NCBI GenBank assembly: GCA_038217425.1
Contig: JBBQPM010000004.1
Span: forward strand, 76,772 to 140,771
Length of the DNA: 64,000 nt
Reading direction: 5' to 3'
Origin: JAIEPT01 sp038217425
GTDB lineage: Bacteria > Planctomycetota > Planctomycetia > Gemmatales > Gemmataceae
Part shown: in pieces, positions 16,776 through 27,564 of the stretch
How positions within the stretch are numbered: the first letter of the stretch is position 1
Layout: the number at the start of each line of letters is the position of its first letter
Program-made: the position numbers and the translations under genes
Notes under the pieces: model-generated
The model's input: the letters and a program-made list of their open reading frames with translations, nothing else
Databases searched by the model: none
What the model was told of the DNA's origin: nothing

Positions 16776-19700
16776 ATGCTGCCACATTCTCTTCGGCGTT
16801 TTCGAAGTTTCGCAACCACCAAGATGGGATCGACGCGCCCGAACAGGCCGCGCGTCGAACGTCTCGAAGATCGGCTGGCGCCAGCTGCCGACATCGTGCA
16901 GCTGAGCTGGAACAACGAGACCGCCCCGGTTTACGCCGACGAGTGGATCGTTCAGTTCGACGACGTCCAGGGCATGCCGGCCGCGCAGATCAGCCAAATT
17001 ACTAGCCGGCTTCAGTCGCAGCCGCTGCCCCTCGAGGTGCAAAAACATCTCGGCGCCGACGGTCTCGTGCTCGTCAAGGCGCCTCAAGGCGCTTCGTATC
17101 AGCAAATCGTCTCGGCCCTCAGTCCGCTTGGCAAGGTCGAACAACTCGAGCCCAACTTCGTGCTGACGGCCGCGATGACCCCCAATGACACGCGCTACGG
17201 CGAACTTTACGGCCTGCACAACACCGGCCAAATCATCAGCGGATTCTCGGGCATCGCCGACGCCGACATCGACGCGCCGGAAGCCTGGGATATCACACAG
17301 GGAAACCCCTCGGTCGTCGTCGGCATCATCGACTCGGGCATCGATTACACGCATCCCGATCTCGTCAACAACCTTTTCATCAACCCGGGCGAAATCCCCG
17401 GCAACGGCCTCGACGACGACGGCAATGGCTTCATCGACGACTTCCGCGGCTGGAACTTCGTGGCCGGCACCAACAACCCCATGGATGACAATAGCCATGG
17501 CACGCATGTCGCGGGGACGATCGCGGCGGCGGGGAACAACAACTTGGGCGTCATCGGGGTAGCGCCTCAGGTGAAGGTGGTGGCGCTCAAGTTCCTGGAC
17601 TCCGGGGGCTTCGGGAGCATCGCCAACGCGATCTCGGCCGTCAACTACGCCAACGGCTTACGTGACCGGGGCGTCAACATCGTCATGACCAACAATAGCT
17701 GGGGGGGCGGCGCGTATTCGACCGCGCTGGAAGCCGCCATCAACGGACATCGCACTCGCAACATGCTGTTCGTGGCCGCGGCGGGTAACGACAATTACAA
17801 CAACGACGCCAGCCCGTCGTATCCCGCGAGTTACTCGCCCGATAACGTCATCGCGGTGGCGGCGACCGATAATCGCGACGGCAAGGCGTCGTTCTCGCAG
17901 TGGGGGCTCAACTCCGTCGACATCGCCGCCCCGGGCGTTAGCACGCTCAGCACCGTCCCCGGCGGCGGTTACGGGTACAAGAACGGCACGTCGATGGCCT
18001 CGCCGCACGTCGCCGGCGTTGCCGCCCTGCTCTACAGCGCCAACCCGTGGGCCTCGTATCAGCAGATCCGCGATGCCATCTTCAACGGCGGCGATCCCAA
18101 CGCCGCCTTCGCTGCCACCGGATCCACTCCCGTCAAGACCGGCAAGCGGCTCAACGCCTACGGCGCCCTGCAGCAAATGGGACTGCGCGTGAACTCCGCC
18201 ACGCCGGCCAACGGGTCCGTCGTGACCGCGCCGCCCTTCTCCTTCACGCTCACCACGAGCACCCCGCTCGACCCGGTCACCGTGCATGCCAGCGACCTCA
18301 CCGTGAATGGCCTCCCCGCCACGGACGTCGTTTACGTCCCCGGCAGCACCACGGTCACGTTTACCTACGCAATTTCTCCGGTAACGCTGGAAGGGGTGCA
18401 GACGCTCCAGGTCGCCGCCGGCGCGTTCAACCGCGCCACGGATGCCAACGCCGTCGCCGCGTTTTCGAGTACGTTTCGCTACGACGTCCTGGTTCTGCAG
18501 GTCGTCTCCACCGATCCCGCGGTCGGTTCGCTCATCACCCTCCCCGCGACCACGCTCGACGTAAACTTCAACGAACCGGTCAGCCCCGCGACCGTCAGCG
18601 CCGGCGATCTCACGCTCAGCCAGGGTTCCGTCAGCGGCTACTCGCTCCTCAACGGCAATCAGACCATTCGCTTCACGCTCGCCGGCGTGAGTGCGGAAGG
18701 GACGCTTACCGTCGGCATCGCCGCCGGCGCCCTCGCCGACATCAACGGCAATCCCAACCTCGTCTTCACCGGCAACTACTCCCTCGACATCGGCACGGTC
18801 CCGTTCCCGACGCCCTTCACCGCCCGGTTGCCGCTCGGTTCGCTCATCTACGAACGGACCGCGTCCGTCACCATCGTGCCGACCGCCGATACCGACGTCT
18901 TCACGCTGTCGCTCGACGCCCTGCAAACCGTGGCCATCGTCGTCGATCCCTCCGCGACGTTGCGGCCCGTCATCGAATTGCGCGACCCCTCGAACAACCT
19001 GGTCGCCAGCGCCACGGGGACGGCCGCTGGGTTCGACACGCTGCTGCAGACGGCGCCCCTCGCCGTCGGCGGGACGTACACGATCACGATCGGTGCGGCC
19101 GCGGGAACGACGGGGACCGCGTCCGTGCGGGTCGTGCTCAACGCTGCCCTGGAACCCGAGAGTTTCGGCGGGCCCGGCAACGACAGCATCGCCGCCGCCT
19201 TCGACCTCGAGCCCAGCGCCGTCGCGCTCGGGACCGGCGCCACGCGCCTCGCCGTGCTCGGTTCGTCCCCGGGAACCGTCTTCGCCAACGAAACCTTCGA
19301 GTCCGGCATCCTCTCCCCGGCGTTTTCGCCGTACTCTTCGAATTCTTTCGGCCGCATCCAGGTGACGGCGCCCGGCGGCACGGGCAACGCCAGCAACTTC
19401 GCCCTGCGGATGGATTCTAACGTCGACGCCAATTACGCCCTCAACGAGGCCGTCTACACCGTCGACCTTGCCGGCGCTTCCGGCGCCAATTTGAGCTTCC
19501 GGTACAACGGCTACAACGACGAAGCCGAACCGCTCCCCGCGACGTTCTCGGGGCACCGCAACGGCGACGGCGTCGCCATCAGCGCCGACGGCGTCAACTG
19601 GGCGACTATCCTGAGCGCCCCGACCGCCATCACCTGGACGACCGCGAACATCGACCTGGTCGCCGCCGCTACAGCCGCGGGCATGACGCTCGGGCCCAAC

Positions 19701-22700
19701 TTCCGGATCAAGTTCCAGCAGTACGACGACTTCGCCTACCCGACCGATGGCCGAAGTTACGACGACATCCTGATCCAGGGAAGCGCGTCGCCGGACTTTT
19801 ATCGCTTCACCCTGGGCATGGGCGAAAGCGCGACCGTCGCGCTCAAGTCGCTTACTGCGGGGACTACGCAAATTTCCCTCCTCGATTCCATGGGCGCTCT
19901 CCTCACTCATGGCGCCGGGGGCGCGACCAATCTCGACTCCCGCATCAACAACTTCATCAGCGCCGCCGGCGGAACCTACTACCTCCGCATCGACGGCGAC
20001 ACTGACTACAGCCTCGTCGTCACCAAGGGCGCCGACTTCGACGCCGAGGCGAACGACACGAACCTCGCGGCGCAGAAAATTCAAAGCAGCCCCACGGCCG
20101 CTGTGCAGCGGACGCTCGGTTACAAGGAAGCCAACGGCGTCGATCGCTACGCCGTCACCCTGGAGGCCGGCGCCACGCTGCAAGCGACCACGTCCACGCC
20201 GGGCGACGCCGTCGGCGAGTTCGGCAACTTGCTAAACCCGCGCGTGCGTCTGCTCAACAGCTCGGGCGTTCAGGTCGCGCTCGATGACGACTCCGCCGGC
20301 GACGGCCGAAACGCGTCGCTGAGTTACGTCGTCCCCGACGGCGCGAGCGGCGTTTACTACCTCGAGGTGTCCTCCGGCGTCGCGACCCAGGCGGGCGAAT
20401 ACGTTCTCAGCGTGCAGGGCGCCTCGCCCGTCCCCCTACCGTTCCAGGTCGCGGCTGCCACGCCCGCGGACGGCGCGCTCCTGACCACGTCCCCCGCCAA
20501 CATCGTCGTCGACTTCAACGACCTGATTCTCACGTCCAGCGTCCAGGCCGGCGATCTGCAAATCGACGGCGTGAGCGCCACCGGCTTCACCATTGTCGAC
20601 GGCGATTCCGTTCGGTTCACGCTCCCCGCCCTGTCCCAAGGAAGCCACACGTTCACGATCACGGCCGGCGCAGTCGTCGATCTGCAGGGAACGCCCGTCG
20701 CCGCGTACAGCGCTTCCTTCCTGCTCGACAGCGTCGGCCCGCGCGTCGTCGCCACGTCGATCGTCCCGGGGAGCATCATCGCCCCCGGCGCCGTCAGCTA
20801 TCAAGTGACCTTCAGCGAACCGATGCGCGTCGGCAACCTGACCAGCGACGACTTCACGCTGGCAGGCGCCGCCCGAGGCGTCGGCTACGCGGCCAGTACT
20901 TTCTCGTACGATGTTACCGGCACCGTGCTCACGCTCGACTACGCCAACCTCCCCGACGACCGCTACACGTTGACCTTACTCGCCGGCGCCAGCAACGGCG
21001 CCAACTTCACCGATCCGGCCGGCAACCCCATCGACGGCGAGTTCACCGGCAGTTTCCCCTCTGGCAACGGCACGCCCGGCGGCAATTTCGTCGTCGCCTT
21101 CGATGCCGAACTCGCCAGCGAAAGCGTCGGCACGTTCGCCGCCAGAACGCCGCTGGGGAGTCTCATCCACGATGCCTCGGTGACGCGTACGCTCGGCGCC
21201 GCCGGGGACGTCGACGCCTTCACCGTGGCCGTCGAAGCGGGGCAGACGCTCGCCGTGCTGCTGACGCCGACGACGGCGACCTTGCAGATGGCGGTCGAAT
21301 TGCGCGACCCGTCAAATGCGTTGGTGGCGAGCGCGACCGCCGGCGCCGTCAATCAACCGGTGCTTCTGAACCCGACGGGCCTGACGGTCGCGGGGACGTA
21401 CACGATCTCGGTGCGCGATGTTGGCAGCGCGATCGGCGTGTACACGGTGCAGACGACGCTCAACGCCGTCAGCGAATTCGAGGGGAACGGCGGCGGTTCC
21501 AACAACACGCCTGCGACCGCGCAGAGCCTGACGCCGTCGCAACTCGCACTGACAACGAGCCAGTCGGCGGGGAGCCGATTCGCCGCCGTGGGCCGAACCG
21601 ATCAAGATTTTGCCGGATACGCCGCCGCCGCGGTTGCGCCGTCGTTTCAAGACATCAGCACCACCGGCGCCGTCAGCACCGCGACCGGCACGCTTTCGAC
21701 CCAGACGCTGGGAGCGGCGCAGCTGGGAACGTTCGCGTTCCCGTTCTACGGGACGACGTACACCAACCTGTCGTTCAGCGCCACGGGCATCATCAGTTTC
21801 GGCACGCCGATCTTCACCTTTGCGAACACCGACTTTATCGCGTCTCCGACCGAGGCGGCCATCGCCGTCCTCTGGGACACGCTTCAAGTCGACGGCACCG
21901 GTTCGGGCGTTTCGGGCCGATGGATCTACTGGCAGGTCGTGGGGACCGGCGCCAACCAACAACTCGTCATCCAGTGGAACCAGGTTCGCTCGTTCTTTAA
22001 CGCCACCTACTTCACGATGCAGGCCGTACTGTCGCAAGACGGATCGATCCAGCTAAACTACGCCGCCGACTTCCCGGCGGTCCAGGCGACCACCGCCACC
22101 GTCGGCGTGAAAGCGCCTGGCGGCGCCTCCGCGCAGCGACTGGTGCTCGATTACAACGGCGTCCAGCCGCTGGGCACGCTCGTCGGTCCCGGGCTCAGCA
22201 CCCGGCTCACGCCCCTGGCCCCGACTCCGGATTACTACGCCCTGCCCGCCAACGCCGGTCAATCCGTCAGCGCGACCGTGACCGGTCAGACGGGGGCGGC
22301 CCTGCAGCTGGACCTCGTCGCGCCCGACGGCATCACCGTGCTCGCCAGCGGCGCCCCCGGAGCGAACGTCGGCAAGGCGATCGCCAACTTCACCATCCCC
22401 GCCACCGGCAACTACACCCTGCGCGTCCGCGGCGACGGGCTCAGCGCCGTCCCCTATTCTCTTGTCGTCGCCCAGGACGTCGCCCTCGACGCCGAGCTCA
22501 ATAACACCGCCGCCATTCCGCAAGACCTCGGCGCCTCGCAAGCGATTCTCGGTCACGTGCACGACAGCGGCGCTACCAGCCCCTTCGACCTGACCGGACC
22601 CGCGGTAACCGGCGCGTATGTTCTCTCCGGCTCTAAAATCACCCTCGGCTTCCACACCGACGGCAGTTACATCACCGGCAGCAGCGGTACTGGCATTCGC

Positions 22701-25700
22701 TACAACGGCGTCGAATTTGTCGCCGTCGGCGGACTTTACGCCTCCTTCACCGTCGGCTACAACCTCTTCCGCTACACCAACAACCTGGCCGCCGGCTACA
22801 CCCAGATCACCGGAATCACCCGCCAGGACGTCAGCTTCGGCGCCATCAAGGGCATGCGCATCGTCGGCATGGCCGGCCCCTCCGTCCGCGTCGAACGGGT
22901 CGTCCTCTTCAATCAGGGCGACGACTTCGTCTCCGTCAATACCCGCCTCACCAATCTTTCCGGCAGCACGGTCAACAACGTCTCCACAATGGAAAACCTC
23001 GATGCCGATCAGGAAGCAGCCGCGACCTCCAACGACGTGGTGCTGGAGGGCAAGTTCGTCCGCGCCACGGGAACCGGCAGCGGCCTGACCATCGGCCTGG
23101 GCTCCCCGGATTCCCGCAGCGTCGTCTCGGCCGAAGGTCTCATCAATCTCGATCCGTTCGCCATTATCAACACGCCGGTCGACCCCAACGGCGCCGTCGC
23201 CGACATCGCCATCGCCCAGGCGTTCAATTTCGGCAGCCTCGCCGCCGGCGCCCAGGTTTCCGCCGTCACGGTGATGACCCTGGGCGCCAGCGCCGCCGCC
23301 GCCGAGGCGACATACGCCAGCAATGCCGGAGGCCTGGTTCTCAACGATGTCGACTGGTACGCCGTCACGCTGAGCAACACGACCTCGCTTACCGCGGAAA
23401 CGCGCACGCCCGCCAACCCCGTCGGACTGCTCGATCCGATCCTCCAAATCTACGACGCCGCCGGCACGACCCTGATCGCCACCGGCTCCCCCACGGGCGA
23501 TGGCCGGAATGAATCCTTGAGCGTCACCGGGCTCACCGACGGCGCCTCATATCGCATCCGCGTCGCCGCCGCCAACGGCTCGCGCGGCGCCTATGTCCTC
23601 GGCGTCGATGCCGTCGGGACCGCCGCACTTTCCCTGCAGCGCAACGTCCCGCTCGCTGACTTCACCAATGCCGACAGCGTTACCTGGAGACTCCTCTTCA
23701 GCGAAGACGTCCTCGGCGTCGATGCCGCCGATTTTGCGATCGTCGCCTCCGCGGGCGTCGTCACCGGCGCCGCCGTCGTCTCCGGCAGCGGCAAGGCTTA
23801 CACCGTCACCGTCAGCGGCATCGCTGGCGACGGCAGCCTCGGGCTCAATCTCCTCAACGACGGCTCGATCCGCGACCAGGCGAACGACGGACTAAGCGCG
23901 GGGCTCGTGGGGCAGGTCTACGTCATCGATCGCGTGCTCCCAACGGTCAGCAGCATCACTCGCCTGACGCCGACCGGCGCGTTCACGAACGCGGGCGCCG
24001 TCACCTTCCGCGTCAGTTTCAACGAAGACGTGGTCGGCGTCGATGCCGCCGACTTCAGCAGCAACTTCGGCACCGTCGGCGCCGTGACGCAGGTCAGCCC
24101 GCAGACGTACGACATCCCGGTGTCGTCGCTCGCCGCCGTCGAGGGGACGCTGACGCTCAGCCTCGCGGCCGGCGCGACCGTCGCGGACCTGGCCACGAAC
24201 GCACTCGTCGCGCTGGCGCCGACCGGAGCGAACGAAAGTTACACGCTCGACCACGTCGCTCCGGCCCTTGCCAGCATCGAACGGCTCACGCCGACGTCGC
24301 CGACCGCCAACGTCGGCGCCGTCGCCTTCCGCGTGTCGTTCAGCGAAGGCGTGTCGGGCGTCGATGCCGGCGACTTCAGCGCCAGCTTCGGAACCGTGGG
24401 GACAGTGACGCAGATCAGCCCCTCCGTGTACAGCGTCCCCGTGTCCGGCCTGACCGCCCTGAGCGGCACGCTTTCGCTGGGTCTCGCGGGCACTGGCATC
24501 GCCGATTTCGCCGCCAACGTCGTCGCGCCCGCCGCGCCGACCGGCGCCAATGAGAGTTTCATGCTCGACCATTCCGCTCCCCGCGTCAGCAGCATCGCGC
24601 GGCTCGCGCCGACGTCCGCCGTCACCAACGCCGGCGCCGTCACGTTCCGCGTTTCGTTCAGCGAAGACGTCCTGAACGTCGACGCCGCCGACTTCAGCGC
24701 CAGCTTCGGCACGGTCGGCACTGTGACGCCAGTGAGCCCGTCGGTTTACGATGTGCTCGTCTCCGGCCTGGCCGCGGCCGACGGCGCCCTCGCCCTGAGC
24801 TTCTCAGCCGGCCAAAATGTCGCCGACGTCGCCAGCAATCTCCTCGCGAACGTCACGCCGACTTCGGGCCACGAAGGCTATCTCCTGGACCACGTCGCCC
24901 CGACCGCCGACATCGTCGACGTCGCTCCCGATCCGCGCACCACGGCCGTCGGCGCCGTCGCCGTCAACTTCAGCGAGAACGTCGGCGGCCTTGAGATCGC
25001 CGACTTCACGCTGACCCGCAACGGCAGCCCCGTCTCGCTCGCCGGCCTCAGCGTGAGCGGTTCGGGAGCGTCCTACTCGCTCGATCTCACGACCAAGACC
25101 GGCGTCGCCGGAAACTACGTGCTGACCCTGGCAGCCGCCAGCGTTCAAGATGCGGCCGGCAACTCCCTCGCAGGCGCTGCCAGCGACGCCTGGAGTTTCT
25201 CGCACGTGCTCCTGCCCGTCGACGTCAACCCAGCAGCCAACGTGGTCGCCGAGGGGGCGCTCGCCGGCACGCCGGTCGGCCTCACCGCTTACTCTCCCGG
25301 CAGCGTCGTCTACAGTTTGACCGACAGCGCCGGCGGACGCTTCGCCATCCACCCCAGCACCGGCGTCGTCACCGTGCAGAACGGAGCCGCCTTCAACGTC
25401 GACGACGCCGGCAGCCACGACGTCACCGTCGAGGTCAATGACGGCAACGGAGTCGCCAGCGCCTCGTTCACTATCTACATCTCGCGCGTCCGCATCGTCG
25501 ACGACGGCGACGCCGGGTTCTCGACCGTCGGCAATTGGACGGTCCAAACGATGCAGGGGTACCAGGGCGACCTCCGCTACGCCTCGGCCGGCACGGGTTC
25601 CAGTATCGCGAGCTACAGCATCCCGGTCACGCCTGGACTGTACCGCGTCGCCGCCACCTGGCAGCCGGAGAAGAACCGCGCCACCAACGCCCCCTTCACT

Positions 25701-27452
25701 CTCTTCGACGGCGCCACGCAGATCGGCGGTAGCGTCCTGCTCAACCAGGAACTCGTCCCCAACGACTTCGCCGACGCCGGCAAAAACTGGGAGCTGGTCG
25801 GCACGATGATCCCCGTCACTGGCAACACCCTGAACGTCAAACTCGGCAATAACGCCAACGAATTCGTCATCGCCGACGCCATCCGCGTCGAATGGGTCGG
25901 CGCCCTCGCCGCCGGACCCGAAATCCTGCTGACGCTCGCCGGCGCCCCGGTCGAAAGCGGCTCCGCCCTCTCCTTCGGCAACTCCCCCGTCGGCATGCCG
26001 ATCACCCGAACCTTCACCATTCAAAACGTCGGTGCCACGAACCTCAGTCTCATTGGCCCGATCGTCGTGCCCGCCGGGTTCTCGGTCGCGGCGACCTTCG
26101 GCTCCGCCATGCTCGTCCCCGGCGCCTCGACCACGTTCTCCGTCCGCATGGATGCCGCCAGCGTCGGCTCGCTCGGCGGTCAGATTTCATTCGGGACCAA
26201 TGACGCCGACGAAGCGAACTACGTCATCCACATTACTGGCGCCGTGGTTTCGGTCCCCACGAAGCAGATCGCCAACAACACGGACGAGGCGTTCGCCACG
26301 ACGGGGTCCTGGGTCTACTTCGCCCGTCAAGGATTCCAGGGAGACATCTCGTACGCTGCGGCCGGTACCGGCTCCAGCACGGCGACCTGGACGTTTGCGG
26401 TGACGCCCGGGCTTTACAAGATCGCCGCCGCCTGGGCCGCCGAGGGCAACCGCGCCAGCAACGCCCCCTTCACGGTCCACGACGGCAGCACGCCCCTGGG
26501 CACGACGCTGCTCAATCAGAAGCTCGCCCCCAACGACTTCACCGCCGACGGCGCCGGATGGGAGAACTTAAGCGTCACTCCGTACGTGGTCACTGGGAAT
26601 ACGCTGAGCGTCACGCTATCGAATCTCGCGAACGGCTTCGTCATCGCCGACGCCATCCGCGTCGAGAAGGTCGGCGCGCTGATCCTCGGTCCCGCCGCCG
26701 CCGTGTCGCTCGACGGCGTCAGCGTCGCCGTCGGCAGCAACGTCGCCTTCGGCGCCGCCTACGTCGGGGCGCCCGTGATCAAAAACTTCACGCTGACCAA
26801 TGCCGGGGCGCAAACTCTGAACCTCACCGGCCCGATCGCCGTCCCCGCAGGCTTCAGCGTGGCGTCGACGTTCGCCGAGACCTCCCTGGCGCCTGGCGTC
26901 TCGACGATGTTCGCGCTGCGTCTGGACGCCCTCGCCCTGGCGACCTCCAGCGGAACCGTCTCCTTCCCCAGCAACGATCCCGCAAGTCCGTTTACCTTCA
27001 CCGTCTCCGGCACGGTGCAGGCGCCGCCGTCGATTCCGGTGCAGACGGTCGACAACACCGACGCCAATTTCGCGACGTCCGGCGCCGGCTGGGTGGCGTA
27101 CGCGGGGCAGGGTCTGGGCGGCAATCTGCTATTCCATAAGCCCGGCGCCGGGAGCAGCCAGGCGACCTGGACGTTCTTCGCCGAGCCAGGCCAGTACCGC
27201 GTCGCCGTCACCTACAAGCAAGAGAGCAACCGCGCCACCAATGCGCAGTACGTCGTGAAGGACGGCGAAACCACGATCGGCTCGGCCACCGTGAATCAAA
27301 AGCTCGCGCCCAACGACTTCACCGCCGCCGGCGTGAAATGGAAGTACCTGCCCGGAACCGTCTCCCTGGCCGGCAATAAACTCGTCGTCTCCCTCAGCGA
27401 CCTCGCCAATGGCTACGTCATCGCCGACGGCGTCCGTATCGAGAGAATCTAG
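16776..27452 (+). CDS. Giant subtilisin-like (S8) multidomain exoprotein
   Basis: The 3558-aa product starts at the ATG at 16776 (AGGAA upstream). VERLEDRLAP (residues 27-36) is a planctomycete LEPRxLL-type N-terminal motif. The S8 domain has the triad Asp186 (GIIDSGIDYTHPD), His241 (SHGTHVAG) and Ser406 (GTSMASPHVAG). After it come Ig-like modules, several pre-peptidase C-terminal (PPC) modules, a nidogen-like segment (about 1610-1810), three tandem Ig-like repeats of about 106 aa (about 2385-2705), a cadherin-like segment, then three golvesin/CBD-like modules (from about 2907, 3163 and 3421) alternating with ASPM-type beta modules. A cell-surface or secreted protease/adhesin is inferred. 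No dockerin or sorting tail is visible. Confidence 0.92.
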   Translation: MLPHSLRRFRSFATTKMGSTRPNRPRVERLEDRLAPAADIVQLSWNNETAPVYADEWIVQFDDVQGMPAAQISQITSRLQSQPLPLEVQKHLGADGLVLVKAPQGASYQQIVSALSPLGKVEQLEPNFVLTAAMTPNDTRYGELYGLHNTGQIISGFSGIADADIDAPEAWDITQGNPSVVVGIIDSGIDYTHPDLVNNLFINPGEIPGNGLDDDGNGFIDDFRGWNFVAGTNNPMDDNSHGTHVAGTIAAAGNNNLGVIGVAPQVKVVALKFLDSGGFGSIANAISAVNYANGLRDRGVNIVMTNNSWGGGAYSTALEAAINGHRTRNMLFVAAAGNDNYNNDASPSYPASYSPDNVIAVAATDNRDGKASFSQWGLNSVDIAAPGVSTLSTVPGGGYGYKNGTSMASPHVAGVAALLYSANPWASYQQIRDAIFNGGDPNAAFAATGSTPVKTGKRLNAYGALQQMGLRVNSATPANGSVVTAPPFSFTLTTSTPLDPVTVHASDLTVNGLPATDVVYVPGSTTVTFTYAISPVTLEGVQTLQVAAGAFNRATDANAVAAFSSTFRYDVLVLQVVSTDPAVGSLITLPATTLDVNFNEPVSPATVSAGDLTLSQGSVSGYSLLNGNQTIRFTLAGVSAEGTLTVGIAAGALADINGNPNLVFTGNYSLDIGTVPFPTPFTARLPLGSLIYERTASVTIVPTADTDVFTLSLDALQTVAIVVDPSATLRPVIELRDPSNNLVASATGTAAGFDTLLQTAPLAVGGTYTITIGAAAGTTGTASVRVVLNAALEPESFGGPGNDSIAAAFDLEPSAVALGTGATRLAVLGSSPGTVFANETFESGILSPAFSPYSSNSFGRIQVTAPGGTGNASNFALRMDSNVDANYALNEAVYTVDLAGASGANLSFRYNGYNDEAEPLPATFSGHRNGDGVAISADGVNWATILSAPTAITWTTANIDLVAAATAAGMTLGPNFRIKFQQYDDFAYPTDGRSYDDILIQGSASPDFYRFTLGMGESATVALKSLTAGTTQISLLDSMGALLTHGAGGATNLDSRINNFISAAGGTYYLRIDGDTDYSLVVTKGADFDAEANDTNLAAQKIQSSPTAAVQRTLGYKEANGVDRYAVTLEAGATLQATTSTPGDAVGEFGNLLNPRVRLLNSSGVQVALDDDSAGDGRNASLSYVVPDGASGVYYLEVSSGVATQAGEYVLSVQGASPVPLPFQVAAATPADGALLTTSPANIVVDFNDLILTSSVQAGDLQIDGVSATGFTIVDGDSVRFTLPALSQGSHTFTITAGAVVDLQGTPVAAYSASFLLDSVGPRVVATSIVPGSIIAPGAVSYQVTFSEPMRVGNLTSDDFTLAGAARGVGYAASTFSYDVTGTVLTLDYANLPDDRYTLTLLAGASNGANFTDPAGNPIDGEFTGSFPSGNGTPGGNFVVAFDAELASESVGTFAARTPLGSLIHDASVTRTLGAAGDVDAFTVAVEAGQTLAVLLTPTTATLQMAVELRDPSNALVASATAGAVNQPVLLNPTGLTVAGTYTISVRDVGSAIGVYTVQTTLNAVSEFEGNGGGSNNTPATAQSLTPSQLALTTSQSAGSRFAAVGRTDQDFAGYAAAAVAPSFQDISTTGAVSTATGTLSTQTLGAAQLGTFAFPFYGTTYTNLSFSATGIISFGTPIFTFANTDFIASPTEAAIAVLWDTLQVDGTGSGVSGRWIYWQVVGTGANQQLVIQWNQVRSFFNATYFTMQAVLSQDGSIQLNYAADFPAVQATTATVGVKAPGGASAQRLVLDYNGVQPLGTLVGPGLSTRLTPLAPTPDYYALPANAGQSVSATVTGQTGAALQLDLVAPDGITVLASGAPGANVGKAIANFTIPATGNYTLRVRGDGLSAVPYSLVVAQDVALDAELNNTAAIPQDLGASQAILGHVHDSGATSPFDLTGPAVTGAYVLSGSKITLGFHTDGSYITGSSGTGIRYNGVEFVAVGGLYASFTVGYNLFRYTNNLAAGYTQITGITRQDVSFGAIKGMRIVGMAGPSVRVERVVLFNQGDDFVSVNTRLTNLSGSTVNNVSTMENLDADQEAAATSNDVVLEGKFVRATGTGSGLTIGLGSPDSRSVVSAEGLINLDPFAIINTPVDPNGAVADIAIAQAFNFGSLAAGAQVSAVTVMTLGASAAAAEATYASNAGGLVLNDVDWYAVTLSNTTSLTAETRTPANPVGLLDPILQIYDAAGTTLIATGSPTGDGRNESLSVTGLTDGASYRIRVAAANGSRGAYVLGVDAVGTAALSLQRNVPLADFTNADSVTWRLLFSEDVLGVDAADFAIVASAGVVTGAAVVSGSGKAYTVTVSGIAGDGSLGLNLLNDGSIRDQANDGLSAGLVGQVYVIDRVLPTVSSITRLTPTGAFTNAGAVTFRVSFNEDVVGVDAADFSSNFGTVGAVTQVSPQTYDIPVSSLAAVEGTLTLSLAAGATVADLATNALVALAPTGANESYTLDHVAPALASIERLTPTSPTANVGAVAFRVSFSEGVSGVDAGDFSASFGTVGTVTQISPSVYSVPVSGLTALSGTLSLGLAGTGIADFAANVVAPAAPTGANESFMLDHSAPRVSSIARLAPTSAVTNAGAVTFRVSFSEDVLNVDAADFSASFGTVGTVTPVSPSVYDVLVSGLAAADGALALSFSAGQNVADVASNLLANVTPTSGHEGYLLDHVAPTADIVDVAPDPRTTAVGAVAVNFSENVGGLEIADFTLTRNGSPVSLAGLSVSGSGASYSLDLTTKTGVAGNYVLTLAAASVQDAAGNSLAGAASDAWSFSHVLLPVDVNPAANVVAEGALAGTPVGLTAYSPGSVVYSLTDSAGGRFAIHPSTGVVTVQNGAAFNVDDAGSHDVTVEVNDGNGVASASFTIYISRVRIVDDGDAGFSTVGNWTVQTMQGYQGDLRYASAGTGSSIASYSIPVTPGLYRVAATWQPEKNRATNAPFTLFDGATQIGGSVLLNQELVPNDFADAGKNWELVGTMIPVTGNTLNVKLGNNANEFVIADAIRVEWVGALAAGPEILLTLAGAPVESGSALSFGNSPVGMPITRTFTIQNVGATNLSLIGPIVVPAGFSVAATFGSAMLVPGASTTFSVRMDAASVGSLGGQISFGTNDADEANYVIHITGAVVSVPTKQIANNTDEAFATTGSWVYFARQGFQGDISYAAAGTGSSTATWTFAVTPGLYKIAAAWAAEGNRASNAPFTVHDGSTPLGTTLLNQKLAPNDFTADGAGWENLSVTPYVVTGNTLSVTLSNLANGFVIADAIRVEKVGALILGPAAAVSLDGVSVAVGSNVAFGAAYVGAPVIKNFTLTNAGAQTLNLTGPIAVPAGFSVASTFAETSLAPGVSTMFALRLDALALATSSGTVSFPSNDPASPFTFTVSGTVQAPPSIPVQTVDNTDANFATSGAGWVAYAGQGLGGNLLFHKPGAGSSQATWTFFAEPGQYRVAVTYKQESNRATNAQYVVKDGETTIGSATVNQKLAPNDFTAAGVKWKYLPGTVSLAGNKLVVSLSDLANGYVIADGVRIERI

Positions 27453-27495
27453 CGCCGCCTGGCAACACGGTCGTGCGCGCGCTTGACGTGCGGTC

Positions 27496-27501
27496 TAGAA
27501 T
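27496..27501 (+). promoter_or_regulatory. Candidate -10 element upstream of the HDO gene
   Basis: TAGAAT lies 64 nt before the start codon and runs into ATAAAGATAT, a 10-mer also found at 58164-58173 upstream of the cupredoxin-like gene. No good -35 is visible, so this is weak. Confidence 0.25.
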
Positions 27502-27564
27502 AAAGATATAGGCGAACCGTCGGCGGCTTTCTGCCCCCAAGGCCCATTCGGGAAGGAGTGCCTC

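Noticed and set aside
17658..20183. Open frame of 841 codons on the minus strand
   Set aside because: It is antisense to the S8 exoprotein and has no family features; long opposite frames are common in GC-rich genes.
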